A DNA stretch of 64,000 nucleotides from CALKZN01 sp050633785. Its GTDB lineage: Bacteria; Pseudomonadota; Gammaproteobacteria; Arenicellales; Arenicellaceae. Positions 25,003 through 34,817 of this stretch are shown one piece after another. Position 1 is the stretch's first letter, and each line of letters starts with the position of its first letter. Location: the NCBI GenBank assembly GCA_050633785.1, contig JBOEHE010000046.1, positions 79,118-143,117 on the forward strand, written 5' to 3'. A program made the position numbers and the translations under genes. The notes below the pieces were generated by a model. The model worked only from the letters and a program-made list of their open reading frames with translations, did no database searches and was not told the DNA's origin.

Positions 25003-26385
25003 TCAACACTCAATGATATTGACAGCTAAACCACCACGAGATGTTTCTTTGTATTTTTCCAGCATGTCTTTGCCAGTTTCACGCATAGTACGAATCACTT
25101 TATCCAACGACACAAAATGTTCGCCATCACCGCGTAAGGCCATACTGGCAGCATTGATCGCCTTGATAGACGCCATGGCATTACGTTCAATACAGGGCAC
25201 CTGCACTAAACCGCCTATCGGATCACAAGTCAGCCCCAAATTGTGTTCCATCGCAATTTCAGCCGCATTTTCAACCTGCATTGCAGTACCACCAGTCACT
25301 TCTGCCAAACCTGCCGCAGCCATAGCGCAGGCAGAACCAACTTCACCCTGACAGCCAACTTCAGCACCGGAAATTGAGGCATTCTCTTTAAACAATATAC
25401 CGATAGCCGCTGCTGTCAAAAGAAAACGAATAACGCCTTCTTCGTTGGAGTTAGGACAGAAGTTGACATAATAATGCAACACCGCCGGGATAATTCCAGC
25501 GGCGCCATTAGTGGGCGCTGTCACCATCCGTCCCCCAGCAGCATTTTCTTCATTGACCGCCAGAGCATAGAGATTGACCCAGTCCATTGCTCCCAGATTA
25601 GGGGTGATTCGATCCATGCGGGTCTGATTGTTTAACTCTCGATACAAGGCCGCTGCACGGCGTTTCACTTTCAGACCACCGGGCAATATACCCTCGGTGT
25701 TTATACCGTTTTCAACACACTCACGCATCACTGCCCACAACTTCAAGATACCTTCACGCACCTCACTCTCAGAGCGCCAGGCCTGTTCATTGGCCAGCAT
25801 AAGATCAGAAATCGATGCATCATGCGTTTTACAGAGGTCCAACAATTGTTGACCGGTGTTAAATGCGTAAGGCAATTGTGTGGTATCTTCAACGATACGA
25901 TCAGCACCGGCTGCCGATTCATCAACGACAAAACCACCGCCAACCGAATAATAGGTCTTGGCAAAAACCGACGTCCCCATCTCATCAAACGCTTCCAGTG
26001 TCATACCATTAGCATGATATGGCAGGGATTTTAAGCGATGGTAAATCAAATCATCGGATTCATTAAACACCACCTTATGCTTGCCCAATAAAAGCAGTTC
26101 ACTGTTCTCAACGATATCTGAGAACCGAGGACGCACGATACTTGGGTCGACAGATTCAGGTTGATGCCCTTCCAGCCCTAATAAAACAGCTGGACCTGTG
26201 CCGTGGCCTTTACCGGTAGCTCCCAGAGAACCGTACAATTGGATATCAATACGAGACACCCGCGATAAAAGTCCATTGTCCATCAAAGCCGTCACAAATA
26301 AATGCGCTGCTTTCATTGGACCAACCGTATGCGAACTGGATGGCCCAATACCCACTTTAAGCATATCAAATAAACTAATCGCCAT
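25003..26385 (-). CDS. sdaA: SdaA, L-serine ammonia-lyase (iron-sulfur type)
   Basis: The 460-residue protein opens MAISLFDMLKVGIGPSSSHT, the signature of single-chain bacterial serine dehydratase. The C-terminal half carries the iron-sulfur cysteine segments EVGCQGEVGSACAMAAAG, LGLTCDPIGG and QVPCIERNAM. It converts serine to pyruvate and ammonia, completing the route sarcosine to glycine to serine to pyruvate with GlyA. It lies 35 bases after glyA with GAGGGC before the start. An intact [4Fe-4S] ligand set makes activity likely. Confidence 0.96.
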   Translation of the reverse strand: MAISLFDMLKVGIGPSSSHTVGPMKAAHLFVTALMDNGLLSRVSRIDIQLYGSLGATGKGHGTGPAVLLGLEGHQPESVDPSIVRPRFSDIVENSELLLLGKHKVVFNESDDLIYHRLKSLPYHANGMTLEAFDEMGTSVFAKTYYSVGGGFVVDESAAGADRIVEDTTQLPYAFNTGQQLLDLCKTHDASISDLMLANEQAWRSESEVREGILKLWAVMRECVENGINTEGILPGGLKVKRRAAALYRELNNQTRMDRITPNLGAMDWVNLYALAVNEENAAGGRMVTAPTNGAAGIIPAVLHYYVNFCPNSNEEGVIRFLLTAAAIGILFKENASISGAEVGCQGEVGSACAMAAAGLAEVTGGTAMQVENAAEIAMEHNLGLTCDPIGGLVQVPCIERNAMASIKAINAASMALRGDGEHFVSLDKVIRTMRETGKDMLEKYKETSRGGLAVNIIEC

Positions 26386-26420
26386 AATAAAGCCCTCTGT
26401 GAAAAACCAACGTATCAGCT

Positions 26421-27686
26421 TCAGCCTTTATAGGCTGGGAATTTTTTACACAAAGCATGTACCTTGCTGCGCACTGCTTTAATTTCTTCAAAAGGATCTC
26501 CCGCTTGCATGGCATCAAGAATATCCGCAATCCATCCCGTCAACTCGCGGCATTCTGCTTCTTTGAAACCACGAGTTGTCACCACCGGTGAACCAATCCG
26601 CAAACCGGATGTCACAAAAGGTGATTGTGGATCGTTCGGCACCGAATTTTTATTGACGGTAATGGAAGCCTGACCAAGAGCCGCATCCGCGGCTTTACCC
26701 GTCAAACCCTGACGAATCAGGCTGAGCAGAAATAAATGATTTTTAGTTCCACCAGAAACGACATCATAGCCACGCTCCATAAACACCTCGGCCATGGCAT
26801 TGGCATTAAGAACGACTTGTTGCTGATATTCTTTAAATTCAGGCTCCGACGCTTCTTTAAAGCTCACGGCTTTGGCAGCAATAACATGCATCAATGGTCC
26901 ACCCTGTCCGCCGGGAAAAACGGCAGAGTTTAGCTTTTTCTCTAACTCCGGGTTTGACTTTGCGATAATCAAACCGCCACGTGGTCCCCGCAGAGTTTTG
27001 TGAGTTGTGGTCGTAACCACATCGGCATAAGGCACCGGGTTAGGATACACACCTGCCGCGACTAAACCTGCAACATGCGCCATATCAACAAATAGATAAG
27101 CCCCAACTTCATCGGCAATGTCACGGAAACGTGCCCAGTCAACAATTTGTGAATAGGCTGAAAAACCAGCGACGATCATCTTGGGTTGATGCTCCCGGGC
27201 CAGCGCAGCGACCTGATCATAATCAATTTCCCCGGTCGCTTCATTAAGACCATATTGCACAGCGTTATATATTTTTCCGGAAAAACTGACGCTGGAACCG
27301 TGCGTCAAATGACCACCATGAGCCAGACTCATTCCCAGAACAGTATCACCTGCGTCACACAAGCCCATATAAACAGCTGCATTAGCCTGTGAACCAGAGT
27401 GTGGTTGAACATTGGCATAGTCAGCACCAAACAGTGCTTTGGCACGATCAATAGCCAACTGCTCGACCACATCAACATGCTCACAGCCACCGTAATAGCG
27501 TTTGGCAGGATAACCTTCTGCGTATTTATTAGTCAGAGCGGTTCCCTGAGCCTGCATGACTCGAGGGCTGGTATAATTTTCAGAGGCAATCAGCTCAATA
27601 TGCTCTTCCTGACGTAATGTCTCTTGCTCAATGGCCGCCCATAAGTCATCATCGTAGCCTTGAATTAAATCTGTCTTGCTAAACAT
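26421..27686 (-). CDS. glyA: GlyA, serine hydroxymethyltransferase
   Basis: The product is 421 residues from the second of two adjacent ATGs; GGAGG ends seven bases before ATG 27686, a better spacing than for ATG 27689. PLP lysine is in TTTTHKTLRGPRGG (K230), with ELIASENYTS and NKYAEGYPAKRYYGGCEHVD at the N-terminal side. It interconverts glycine and serine with 5,10-methylene-THF, using both products of sarcosine oxidase. It is the first gene of the seven-gene operon and divergent from the AraC-type regulator. This is probably a catabolic second copy beside a housekeeping glyA. Confidence 0.97.
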   Translation of the reverse strand: MFSKTDLIQGYDDDLWAAIEQETLRQEEHIELIASENYTSPRVMQAQGTALTNKYAEGYPAKRYYGGCEHVDVVEQLAIDRAKALFGADYANVQPHSGSQANAAVYMGLCDAGDTVLGMSLAHGGHLTHGSSVSFSGKIYNAVQYGLNEATGEIDYDQVAALAREHQPKMIVAGFSAYSQIVDWARFRDIADEVGAYLFVDMAHVAGLVAAGVYPNPVPYADVVTTTTHKTLRGPRGGLIIAKSNPELEKKLNSAVFPGGQGGPLMHVIAAKAVSFKEASEPEFKEYQQQVVLNANAMAEVFMERGYDVVSGGTKNHLFLLSLIRQGLTGKAADAALGQASITVNKNSVPNDPQSPFVTSGLRIGSPVVTTRGFKEAECRELTGWIADILDAMQAGDPFEEIKAVRSKVHALCKKFPAYKG

Positions 27687-27835
27687 CATTCCTCCGAACC
27701 GCTTTAGCTAAAATTGTTTCGGGCCTTTGTTGAGAATATTGCAAAACACACAAATTGCCCGGTATTTGATCTAATCTATGCTAGCAAGCTTAAAGACACT
27801 CAATGTGCGTATGCCCGCCCTTTTGATGCGCATTT

Positions 27836-27862
27836 GCGACATGAGTTCTAAATTAATGTCGT
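27836..27862. promoter_or_regulatory. Candidate operator between glyA operon and its regulator
   Basis: GCGACAT (27836-27842) and ATGTCGT (27856-27862) form a near-perfect inverted repeat with a 13-base spacer in the 271-base divergent gap. It lies about 150 bases upstream of glyA and about 100 bases upstream of the regulator start. The position suits an AraC-type activator site, but binding is inferred. Confidence 0.45.
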
Positions 27863-27960
27863 TCACAAGCCAATTCAATCAGGTCAGGTTTATTTTCCAG
27901 CTTGCTACTTCCTGCATTTTTATGGGTATAATTTAAAGTTCATTTTTTCAGAGGTTAACG

Positions 27961-29019
27961 ATGGCAGGCAGACACAATAGACGCGACTTCAGTTCCAGTA
28001 TGCGCAGTACCAATCAAGCATTCCTGTCCAATAAAGCCCAGCCTGAAAACCCTGTGAATGTCGCTTTTGTCCTGCCCGATCACTTTTCAATGATGACCTA
28101 CACCACTGCCATCGATGCTCTGGTGACAACCAACCTGGTTAAATCGTCAGCCACCTTTGACTATCAGACATATTCTCTGAACGAAGATCACAAGGTCATC
28201 AGTGATATTGCGATTGAAATATCAACCAGTAATCTATTGGATGAACTCGTATTCAAGGGCAAAAAAGCAAGTGATGTCTTAATTTTTTGTGGCGGCTTTC
28301 GTTGTGATCTATCTGAAAACAAGAAACTCAGTCAGAAACTGCAGGCAGCATTTCAGCACAAAATTACTATCGCTGGCTTATGGAATGGCGCTGTCCCAAT
28401 TGCTCACGCCAGACTCCTGGACCACAAAGCATGTGCCTTACACCCTGACAATCATGCATTCATGAGAGAGATGTTCCCCACTATCGAAGTCTCTGATCAA
28501 TCCCTGGTGACAACCCCTCCAATCTCGACCTGCTCCGGCCCTGTCAGCGCTTTAAATTTAATGCTTGATATCGTCAAACACTATCAGGGGGAAAATACTG
28601 TAACGGCAGTTCAGGAGATACTCAGCTGCGATCAGAATAAACGCAGCGAAGCCTTAAAATCTCTATCACCTGCTGATGACAGGGATTTGCCTGCAAAGCT
28701 GCAAGAACTGATTCTACTGATGAGTGCTAATATAGAAGAGCCCCTGAGTATTGATGAATTGCACCAATACTCAGGTGTTTCAAGACGACAGATTGAACGC
28801 TTATTCCAAACTCATTTGAACGTTTCTCCGTCACGATATTATCTTGAGTTAAGAGTTACCAATGCCCGGAGATTGCTATTACAAACTCAGGAATCCATCA
28901 CCAGCATTTCCATTGCCTGTGGTTTTGCGAATACCAGCCATTTCAGCAACTGTTTTAAAAGTTTCTTTGGCACTTCCCCCAGCGCCATTCGCCAGAACCT
29001 TACCAGAGAAAATCAGTAA
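27961..29019 (+). CDS. GATase1-like AraC-family regulator (GbdR/SouR-like)
   Basis: The 352-residue protein has an N-terminal DJ-1/PfpI (class I glutamine amidotransferase-like) domain (about 33-210; NVAFVLPDHFSMMTYTTAIDAL at its start). A C-terminal AraC DNA-binding domain (about 245-345) shows two helix-turn-helix motifs: SIDELHQYSGVSRRQIERLF and SITSISIACGFANTSHFSNCF. This is the architecture of GbdR, SouR and CdhR, which sense glycine betaine, sarcosine or carnitine derivatives in Pseudomonas. Divergence from glyA-sdaA-soxBDAG-purU makes activation of that operon by sarcosine or dimethylglycine the best guess. AGAGGT precedes the start. Confidence 0.9.
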   Translation: MAGRHNRRDFSSSMRSTNQAFLSNKAQPENPVNVAFVLPDHFSMMTYTTAIDALVTTNLVKSSATFDYQTYSLNEDHKVISDIAIEISTSNLLDELVFKGKKASDVLIFCGGFRCDLSENKKLSQKLQAAFQHKITIAGLWNGAVPIAHARLLDHKACALHPDNHAFMREMFPTIEVSDQSLVTTPPISTCSGPVSALNLMLDIVKHYQGENTVTAVQEILSCDQNKRSEALKSLSPADDRDLPAKLQELILLMSANIEEPLSIDELHQYSGVSRRQIERLFQTHLNVSPSRYYLELRVTNARRLLLQTQESITSISIACGFANTSHFSNCFKSFFGTSPSAIRQNLTRENQ

Positions 29020-29046
29020 ATATTCTGATATCGACACATTTTTTGA

Positions 29047-29071
29047 GTAAAAAGATGTAAAAAAATGTAAA
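29047..29071 (-). promoter_or_regulatory. TTACAT direct repeats, candidate response-regulator site
   Basis: On the minus strand the segment reads as two ten-base units, TTTACATTTT followed by TTTACATCTTTTTAC. It lies about 235 bases upstream of the sodium symporter gene. The same repeat with the same ten-base period occurs at 38201-38227 upstream of the TRAP operon, and half-copies form the inverted repeat at 29177-29210. OmpR-type regulators bind such tandem repeats. Confidence 0.55.
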
Positions 29072-29176
29072 TGCGCATTAACTGTTTTTTAGCGCAGACG
29101 GTCCCTTAAAGATAGACACTCCAATCCCGGCAAGCATTTAGAATCGGTTTCCTGAAACAGATGACAATAGAACTGC

Positions 29177-29210
29177 GGTAAAAATGTAAACAAGCATTTA
29201 CATTTTTACC
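29177..29210. promoter_or_regulatory. Perfect 14-bp inverted repeat upstream of the symporter gene
   Basis: GGTAAAAATGTAAA and TTTACATTTTTACC are perfectly complementary around CAAGCA. The core TGTAAA-N6-TTTACA is also the textbook TyrR box. Each arm equals the TTTACAT repeat seen at two other places in the window. It lies 95-128 bases before the start of the symporter gene, suitable for activation or repression. Confidence 0.7.
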
Positions 29211-29304
29211 ATGACCTTTATTTTGGGAACAAAGGTCATTTTGCAAGCCAACAAAATATGTCTAGAGTAAAAAGCATAATAACAACAGTACTCAAGGGGG
29301 CCGC

Positions 29305-30753
29305 ATGATCAACACGATTGATGCAATTATTATTTATGTCGAGTTTTTTCTCTATTTCGTCGGCATGTTTTTAATCGGCTGTTACGCACTGACAAAAACC
29401 AGCAATAACGACCAGTTTGTTCTTGGTGGTCGTACTCTTGGGCCCTGGGTCAGCGGCATCAGCTCCGGTGCCTCGGATATGAGCAGCTGGCTTATTCTGG
29501 GTTTGCCTGGAGCGGCCTATGCCGGTGGTCTTGTTGACGTCTTCTGGCTTGGCCTTGGAGTCGTTGTATTCGCGTATCTGAACTGGTTGATTGTTGCCGA
29601 AAAATTGCGTCGTTACAGCGAACGTTTGAATGCCATTACTGTCCCCAATTATCTGCAGAACCGGTTTAATGCTGATGGTTCAGCCATAAAAATACTCTCT
29701 GCAATTGTCATTCTCTTTTTCTTTACACTCTATGTTTCCTCTGGTCTGAAAGGAGGAGCTCTGCTGTTTTCCTATGTATTTGATTCATCTGATTTTCTAG
29801 GGCTTGTCTTTACAACCATCATCGTTGTGTCATACACCTTTCTGGGCGGTTATATCGCCGTTTGCTGGACTGATCTGGTGCAAGGTTTATTGATTCTGGC
29901 TTCTCTGGCCTTCCTGACATTTCTAGGCTATTTTGCCTTATTCAGTGCCAATATTGATATAACGGAAGTACGGCCAGGTGCTTTGAGCATCGAGACCTCC
30001 TGGCTTTCTGCTCTGTCCGCGATAGTATTTGGATTGGGGTATTTTGGTCAACCGCATATTCTGTCTCGATTTATGGGTATTCGCTCGGCTTCGGAGATAG
30101 CCTCTGCACGCCGCATAGCAATGACCTGGACGGTACTGGTTCTGGTTCTGGCTATTTGCATTGGCTTAATCGGAATTGGCTATGGTGAACTTCATTCTCT
30201 GGCTGGTGTTGAAGGTCTGGGCGGTGATAAAGAACGTATCTTTCTGGTGCTTACTTATGCCTTATTTCACCCGGTGGTCGCCGGGCTGGTATTGTCCGCA
30301 GTACTTGCGGCATTAATGTCCACAGCCGACTCTCAGTTATTGGTATTAAGTTCTGCCATTTCTGAAGATCTGCCTTTCTTCAACAAGATTGAAGGTGAGA
30401 AGAAGCTTTGGATAAGCCGCTTGGGCGTTGTGGTTTTTGCCAGCACGGCTATGGTCATCGCCACCTTTGCCAATGAATCAATTCTCTCCATGGTCGCTTA
30501 TGCCTGGGGTGGTTTCGGCGCTGCATTTGGACCATTAATTATTTTATCGGTATGTTGGAAAGGCACCACACAATGGGGAGCCATAGCAGGCATCATCAGC
30601 GGCACCATCAGTATTATTGTATTTAAAAACTTTATTGTTATTGCCGATCTGTATGAACTGCTTCCCAGCTTCTTTCTATCTCTTTTTGTGATCGTTATTA
30701 TCAGCTTAATAACCCCTAAACCCTCTGCAGAAACCATAGAAGCACTGCGCTAA
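29305..30753 (+). CDS. Sodium:solute symporter, PutP-like
   Basis: The 482-residue protein has about 13 membrane helices and the sodium/solute symporter family signature. It is closest in pattern to the proline carrier PutP: SSGASDMSSWLILGLPGAAY near residues 53-72, FGLGYFGQPHILSRFM near 250, and ALMSTADSQLLVLSSAISED near 340. AAGGGGG precedes the ATG. It follows the sarcosine regulator by 285 bases, so it could supply proline, a methylated glycine or another compound sensed by the adjacent phosphorelay. Substrate is not determined by sequence alone. Confidence 0.88.
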   Translation: MINTIDAIIIYVEFFLYFVGMFLIGCYALTKTSNNDQFVLGGRTLGPWVSGISSGASDMSSWLILGLPGAAYAGGLVDVFWLGLGVVVFAYLNWLIVAEKLRRYSERLNAITVPNYLQNRFNADGSAIKILSAIVILFFFTLYVSSGLKGGALLFSYVFDSSDFLGLVFTTIIVVSYTFLGGYIAVCWTDLVQGLLILASLAFLTFLGYFALFSANIDITEVRPGALSIETSWLSALSAIVFGLGYFGQPHILSRFMGIRSASEIASARRIAMTWTVLVLVLAICIGLIGIGYGELHSLAGVEGLGGDKERIFLVLTYALFHPVVAGLVLSAVLAALMSTADSQLLVLSSAISEDLPFFNKIEGEKKLWISRLGVVVFASTAMVIATFANESILSMVAYAWGGFGAAFGPLIILSVCWKGTTQWGAIAGIISGTISIIVFKNFIVIADLYELLPSFFLSLFVIVIISLITPKPSAETIEALR

Positions 30754-30867
30754 AATTCTTGACTTTAAGTGAACTAGCTATCAATACTTGATTTAAAACA
30801 CAGGAACGAGAAAAGTATTTTGACCAGAAACCCCAGTCCTAAAGCCCAATAGAATGGCGTAGTAATC

Positions 30868-31596
30868 ATGAATATTGATGTAAACATTTTAGTGGTTGAT
30901 GATGAGGAACTGACTCGCGAATGCCTGAGAAGTTACTTTGAAGAAGAAAAATACTCTGTCTTTTGTGCTGAAACAGCAGAACAAGCCAAAGCGATTCTCA
31001 ATGGTCAGGTCATTGATGTTATTTTACTGGATATCCGTTTACCGGGTAAAGATGGCTTAACCTTTACCCGAGAGCTGAGAGCCTATAGTGAAGTAGGCAT
31101 TATTCTGGTCACCGGGCGTCAGGATGAAGTTGATCGGCTCATTGGCTTTGAATTTGGTGCCGACGAATACATCACCAAACCCTTTAATCCCAGAGAGATA
31201 CTGGCAAGAACAAAAAATCTGGCCCGTCGGGTAAAACACAGCCGAGAAAACCGTAGAAACAAACCTCTCCAACACACCTATAAAGCCTTCGAGCGTTGGC
31301 GCTTGAATATGGACAAGCGTCAATTACTCGATGAACATCAACAGCAGACGCAACTGACTGAAGGAGAATTTCAATTGCTCAATGCTTTGATCAGTAATGC
31401 CGGACAAGTGATGAGTAGAGAGCAGATTCTGGAACAGATTCGCAATAGAGAATGGGTTCCCAGTGATCGCACGGTCGATGTATTAATCGGCAGATTGCGC
31501 CGAAAACTTAAAGATGACCCAGCCAACCCTCAAACCATTCTTACCGTGCATGGCATCGGTTACCTATTCACACCACAAACCGTCGACTTAACATGA
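30868..31596 (+). CDS. OmpR-family response regulator (TorR-like)
   Basis: The 242-residue protein has a receiver domain (1-120; acidic pocket D11-D12, phosphorylation site D55 in ILLDIRLPG, and K105 in ITKPFNP). A winged-helix trans-reg-C domain follows (about 140-238; MSREQILEQI and RTVDVLIGRLRRKLKDDP). Its stop overlaps the start of the next gene by four bases. The order regulator, periplasmic binding protein, hybrid kinase resembles torR-torT-torS. Likely targets are the flanking symporter and TRAP genes, which share repeat motifs upstream. Confidence 0.93.
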   Translation: MNIDVNILVVDDEELTRECLRSYFEEEKYSVFCAETAEQAKAILNGQVIDVILLDIRLPGKDGLTFTRELRAYSEVGIILVTGRQDEVDRLIGFEFGADEYITKPFNPREILARTKNLARRVKHSRENRRNKPLQHTYKAFERWRLNMDKRQLLDEHQQQTQLTEGEFQLLNALISNAGQVMSREQILEQIRNREWVPSDRTVDVLIGRLRRKLKDDPANPQTILTVHGIGYLFTPQTVDLT

Positions 31597-32366
31597 AGTT
31601 GTTTGCACAGGCTGCAATTATTGCGATATTGTTAATAGGGTTGTTAGCATGCCAACCAGTGTTCGCCAAGACTTTAAAAGCCTGCGGTCACCCTTTTTAT
31701 CCACCCGTTTCCTGGGTCAACAACAGTTCCCTGCTGGGTCTGGCACCAGCTGTCACTGAACAGTTGTTTTCAGAACTGCAATATGAAGTCACCTTTATTG
31801 CCGATTACAATTGGAAACGCTGCTTGCTGGAAGTTAAGCAAGGCAACGCGGATATCGTCGTAGCAGCCTACCGAATACCCAGTCGTGAGGATTATCTGTA
31901 CTTTTCAACTCAACCGATCATAGCCGACACCATCGCCTTATTTGAAAACGCCGAGAAACCTCTGCAATTCACCCAGCTCAAAGACCTTGAAAACAAAACC
32001 GTTGGTTTATTGCTCGGTGACAGCTTCGGCGAAACTTTTGATCGCTTTCTGCTCAAGAACACCACTATTGAATATGTTTCACGCAATCGACAAAATTTTG
32101 AAAAACTTTCGATGGGACGAATTGATTTTATGCCAATTGGTCGTTTGAGCGGTATATTGCAGAGCCAGAAACTGGGGTTCGATCAGCAGATTTCACCTCT
32201 GAACTACACCGTTGATACCGAATTCTATTTTCTGGCACTCGGTCATGCCAGTAAACTGGAAAAGCATTTGCCATTTTTGAACCAACGACTCCAGGAAATG
32301 CAGGAAAATGGCACAATCAAAAAGCTTACCGAACAATATAGCCAGATATATCTCAGTCAGCCATAA
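31593..32366 (+). CDS. Periplasmic binding protein, SBP_bac_3 type, probable sensor subunit
   Basis: The 257-residue protein begins with a hydrophobic export signal. LLAC at residues 17-20 could be a lipobox, or cleavage may follow VFA at 25. The mature part is a family-3 solute-binding fold: LKACGHPFYPPVSW, VVAAYRIPSREDYLYFS, LENKTVGLLLGDSFG. There is no ABC permease or ATPase gene nearby. Coupling to the response regulator (ATGA overlap) and closeness to the hybrid kinase suggest that it presents a ligand to the kinase, as TorT does for TorS, although TorT is of a different fold. The ligand is unknown. Confidence 0.85.
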   Translation: MKLFAQAAIIAILLIGLLACQPVFAKTLKACGHPFYPPVSWVNNSSLLGLAPAVTEQLFSELQYEVTFIADYNWKRCLLEVKQGNADIVVAAYRIPSREDYLYFSTQPIIADTIALFENAEKPLQFTQLKDLENKTVGLLLGDSFGETFDRFLLKNTTIEYVSRNRQNFEKLSMGRIDFMPIGRLSGILQSQKLGFDQQISPLNYTVDTEFYFLALGHASKLEKHLPFLNQRLQEMQENGTIKKLTEQYSQIYLSQP

Positions 32367-32380
32367 ATTCAAACACTATT

Positions 32381-34711
32381 ATGAACTGGGTACACAAGCT
32401 ATTACGCAAATTCACTCGATATGCCCACGAGCACCCATTAAGCCACCGGGTTACAATGTATGTCATCGCCTGCAGTTTTCTGTTCATTGTGCTGTCGACG
32501 GCCTTACAACTGGTGCTGAGCTATAAACGAGAGCTACAGGCAATTGACCAACAGATAGAACTGATTAACAGCAGCTACTTAGCAAGTTTGACCAAAAGTC
32601 TGTGGGATGTGGACCAGGCCCAGATAGAATTGCAATTAAAAGGCATTCAAGCCTTATCCAACGTTACCCACCTGACTCTTAACAACATTGACAATGAACC
32701 AGTCATCATTGCAGATCTACCTGAACCTGACCCATCACATAAAGTCAGACAACACAAATTTGATCTTATTTATACCGGACCGGATCAACTTCAGCGCTCA
32801 TTAGGCCAACTTCGTGTAGATTTCGATTTACAGGCACTATACAACCGTATTTGGCGTGAAGGTTTACGCATCCTGCTCAACCAGACATTATTGGTTCTGC
32901 TCATTGCTTTGGTGATCACAGTCATATTCCGCCGTCAGATCACCCGCCACCTTGAAACAATGGCAAACTACAGTCTCGAAATTGGAGCAGGACAGCTTGA
33001 TAGCCGCCTTAAGTTGGACCGACAAGCACCGAAACGTAGTGATGAGTTGGACCAACTGGTTTCGGCCCTGAATGAAATGCAACAAGCCATCCAGAAAGAT
33101 ATTCTAAGGCGCGATCAACAACACCAGCAGCTGCAATTTAATCGTGATCAGTTGAAAATAATGGTAGAAAGACGCACCAAAAGCTTATTGCGTGCCAAAG
33201 AAGCAGCTGAAGATGCTGACAAAGCCAAATCCCAGTTTCTCTCCACCATGAGCCATGAAATTCGTACCCCCATGAATGGCATGTTGGGTATGATCCAATT
33301 GCTGGAAGACAGTTCATTAACCCGATCTCAGCAGCAACAAGTGCAGGTTCTGCACGATTCAACCAATGCCTTGCTTGAAACCTTCAATAACATTCTGGAA
33401 TACGGTCGCTTATCGGAAAGCGCCTATACTAATAACGCCACACAGTTTTCTCTGCCCCAGTTATTAGAAGCGGTTATCAGCATCAACCAAACCACTGCCA
33501 ACGAGAAAAAACTGTCAATTTCCTTGCATATAGACAGCAAGATAACTGAGTATTATCAAGGACATGAGAATAATTTACGTCAGATATTAACCAACCTTTT
33601 GTCCAATGCCATTAAGTTTACAGAATCAGGAACTGTGCACCTGCAGGTATCGGCTTTGATCGACGACCAGGAAAATGACCAGAAAAAACAAACTCTGCGT
33701 TTTGAAGTGATAGATTCAGGAATTGGCATTCCTACGCAATTGCAGGAACATATCTTCGAGCGTTTTACGCAGGCAGATGAAACCATTACACGCCGTTATG
33801 GAGGCACCGGCCTGGGACTGTCTATCTGCAAAGAGTTAGCCCAGGAAGCTAATGGTAGAATAGGTCTTAGCAGCACAGAGGGAGAAGGTTCAACCTTTTG
33901 GGTGGAGCTACCATTTTCCATCAGCGGGCAATTAAGCGATCAGAAAACTGACTCAATCCCCATCACCAAAGCTCTACATATCCTTCTGGTAGAAGACGTT
34001 GAAATAAACCAACTCGTTGTCTCCGGTTTAATTGAAAAACACCATCATGTCAGCATTGCCAACGATGGACTTAAAGCTTTAAATCTCTGCCAACAGGAAA
34101 AGTTTGACCTTATTTTAATGGATATTCATCTGCCTGGACTCAGCGGCATTGAAGTCAGTCAGAAGGTCAAAAATGACTCTCTGTGCATCAATCAAAGCAC
34201 ACGCATAATTGCACTCACCGCCAGCGTTCAAACGGATGATATCCACACTTATATCAAAGTTGGTTTTGATGGTGTTTTAGCTAAACCCATTCACAAAGAG
34301 CAACTGACAGATGTTATCAATTCTTCGATGCAAGCTGGTTTGAACCAGACACCCCATGCGCAGACATCTCCTCCATTATTAGACCAATCTATTATTGCTG
34401 CCCACCGCCAGGTCATTGGTGAGAAAAAGCTGGCGGAGCTTATGTCTCGGTTTTGCACATTGCATGACGACTTGTGGCCCTCGCTGCAACAAAGCGTGCA
34501 ACAACAGGATGATTATGATTGCGAGCAATTAGCTCATAAGTTTGCAGGTACTTGCGATATCCTGGGGTTTGCTTTAAGCAGTTCACTACTCAGAGATATA
34601 GAAATGTTTGCGCAAAACAACCAGCTCAACAAGTGTGTCGATTCGATCAATACCTTAACACCAGTCATGCAAGACACATTGGATATTGCCAGCCAATGGC
34701 AACAGAAATAA
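32381..34711 (+). CDS. Hybrid sensor histidine kinase with receiver and HPt domains (TorS-like)
   Basis: The 776-residue membrane protein has transmembrane helices at about 25-47 and 165-183 enclosing a periplasmic sensor region. HAMP follows at about 184-240, then HisKA with H292 (FLSTMSHEIRTPMNG), HATPase (N409 in LLSNAIKFT; DSGIGIP; YGGTGLGLSI), a receiver with D581 (LILMDIHLPG) and a C-terminal HPt with H719 (LAHKFAGTC). This is a complete four-step phosphorelay ending on the upstream response regulator. It lies 14 bases after the binding-protein gene and converges on the TRAP operon. Confidence 0.95.
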   Translation: MNWVHKLLRKFTRYAHEHPLSHRVTMYVIACSFLFIVLSTALQLVLSYKRELQAIDQQIELINSSYLASLTKSLWDVDQAQIELQLKGIQALSNVTHLTLNNIDNEPVIIADLPEPDPSHKVRQHKFDLIYTGPDQLQRSLGQLRVDFDLQALYNRIWREGLRILLNQTLLVLLIALVITVIFRRQITRHLETMANYSLEIGAGQLDSRLKLDRQAPKRSDELDQLVSALNEMQQAIQKDILRRDQQHQQLQFNRDQLKIMVERRTKSLLRAKEAAEDADKAKSQFLSTMSHEIRTPMNGMLGMIQLLEDSSLTRSQQQQVQVLHDSTNALLETFNNILEYGRLSESAYTNNATQFSLPQLLEAVISINQTTANEKKLSISLHIDSKITEYYQGHENNLRQILTNLLSNAIKFTESGTVHLQVSALIDDQENDQKKQTLRFEVIDSGIGIPTQLQEHIFERFTQADETITRRYGGTGLGLSICKELAQEANGRIGLSSTEGEGSTFWVELPFSISGQLSDQKTDSIPITKALHILLVEDVEINQLVVSGLIEKHHHVSIANDGLKALNLCQQEKFDLILMDIHLPGLSGIEVSQKVKNDSLCINQSTRIIALTASVQTDDIHTYIKVGFDGVLAKPIHKEQLTDVINSSMQAGLNQTPHAQTSPPLLDQSIIAAHRQVIGEKKLAELMSRFCTLHDDLWPSLQQSVQQQDDYDCEQLAHKFAGTCDILGFALSSSLLRDIEMFAQNNQLNKCVDSINTLTPVMQDTLDIASQWQQK

Positions 34712-34737
34712 CCCAAAATTTCTGGTTGTTTTTTATA

Positions 34738-34791
34738 ACCCCTATTTACCGTTAGCGTTCAAATACAACGCTTAAACAAGCAAAGAGGGGT
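34738..34791. repeat. Nested hairpin between convergent kinase and TRAP genes
   Basis: ACCCCT pairs with AGGGGT at the outside (34738-34743, 34786-34791) and AGCGTT with AACGCT inside (34754-34759, 34767-34772). T-runs are not well placed on either strand. It probably marks the end of both convergent transcripts but is not a textbook terminator. Confidence 0.45.
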
Positions 34792-34817
34792 CTATATAAA
34801 AAAGAAGATCTATTATG

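Noticed and set aside
34738..34791. Classical bidirectional terminator
   Set aside because: The stems are real, but T-runs are not in the right position on either strand.
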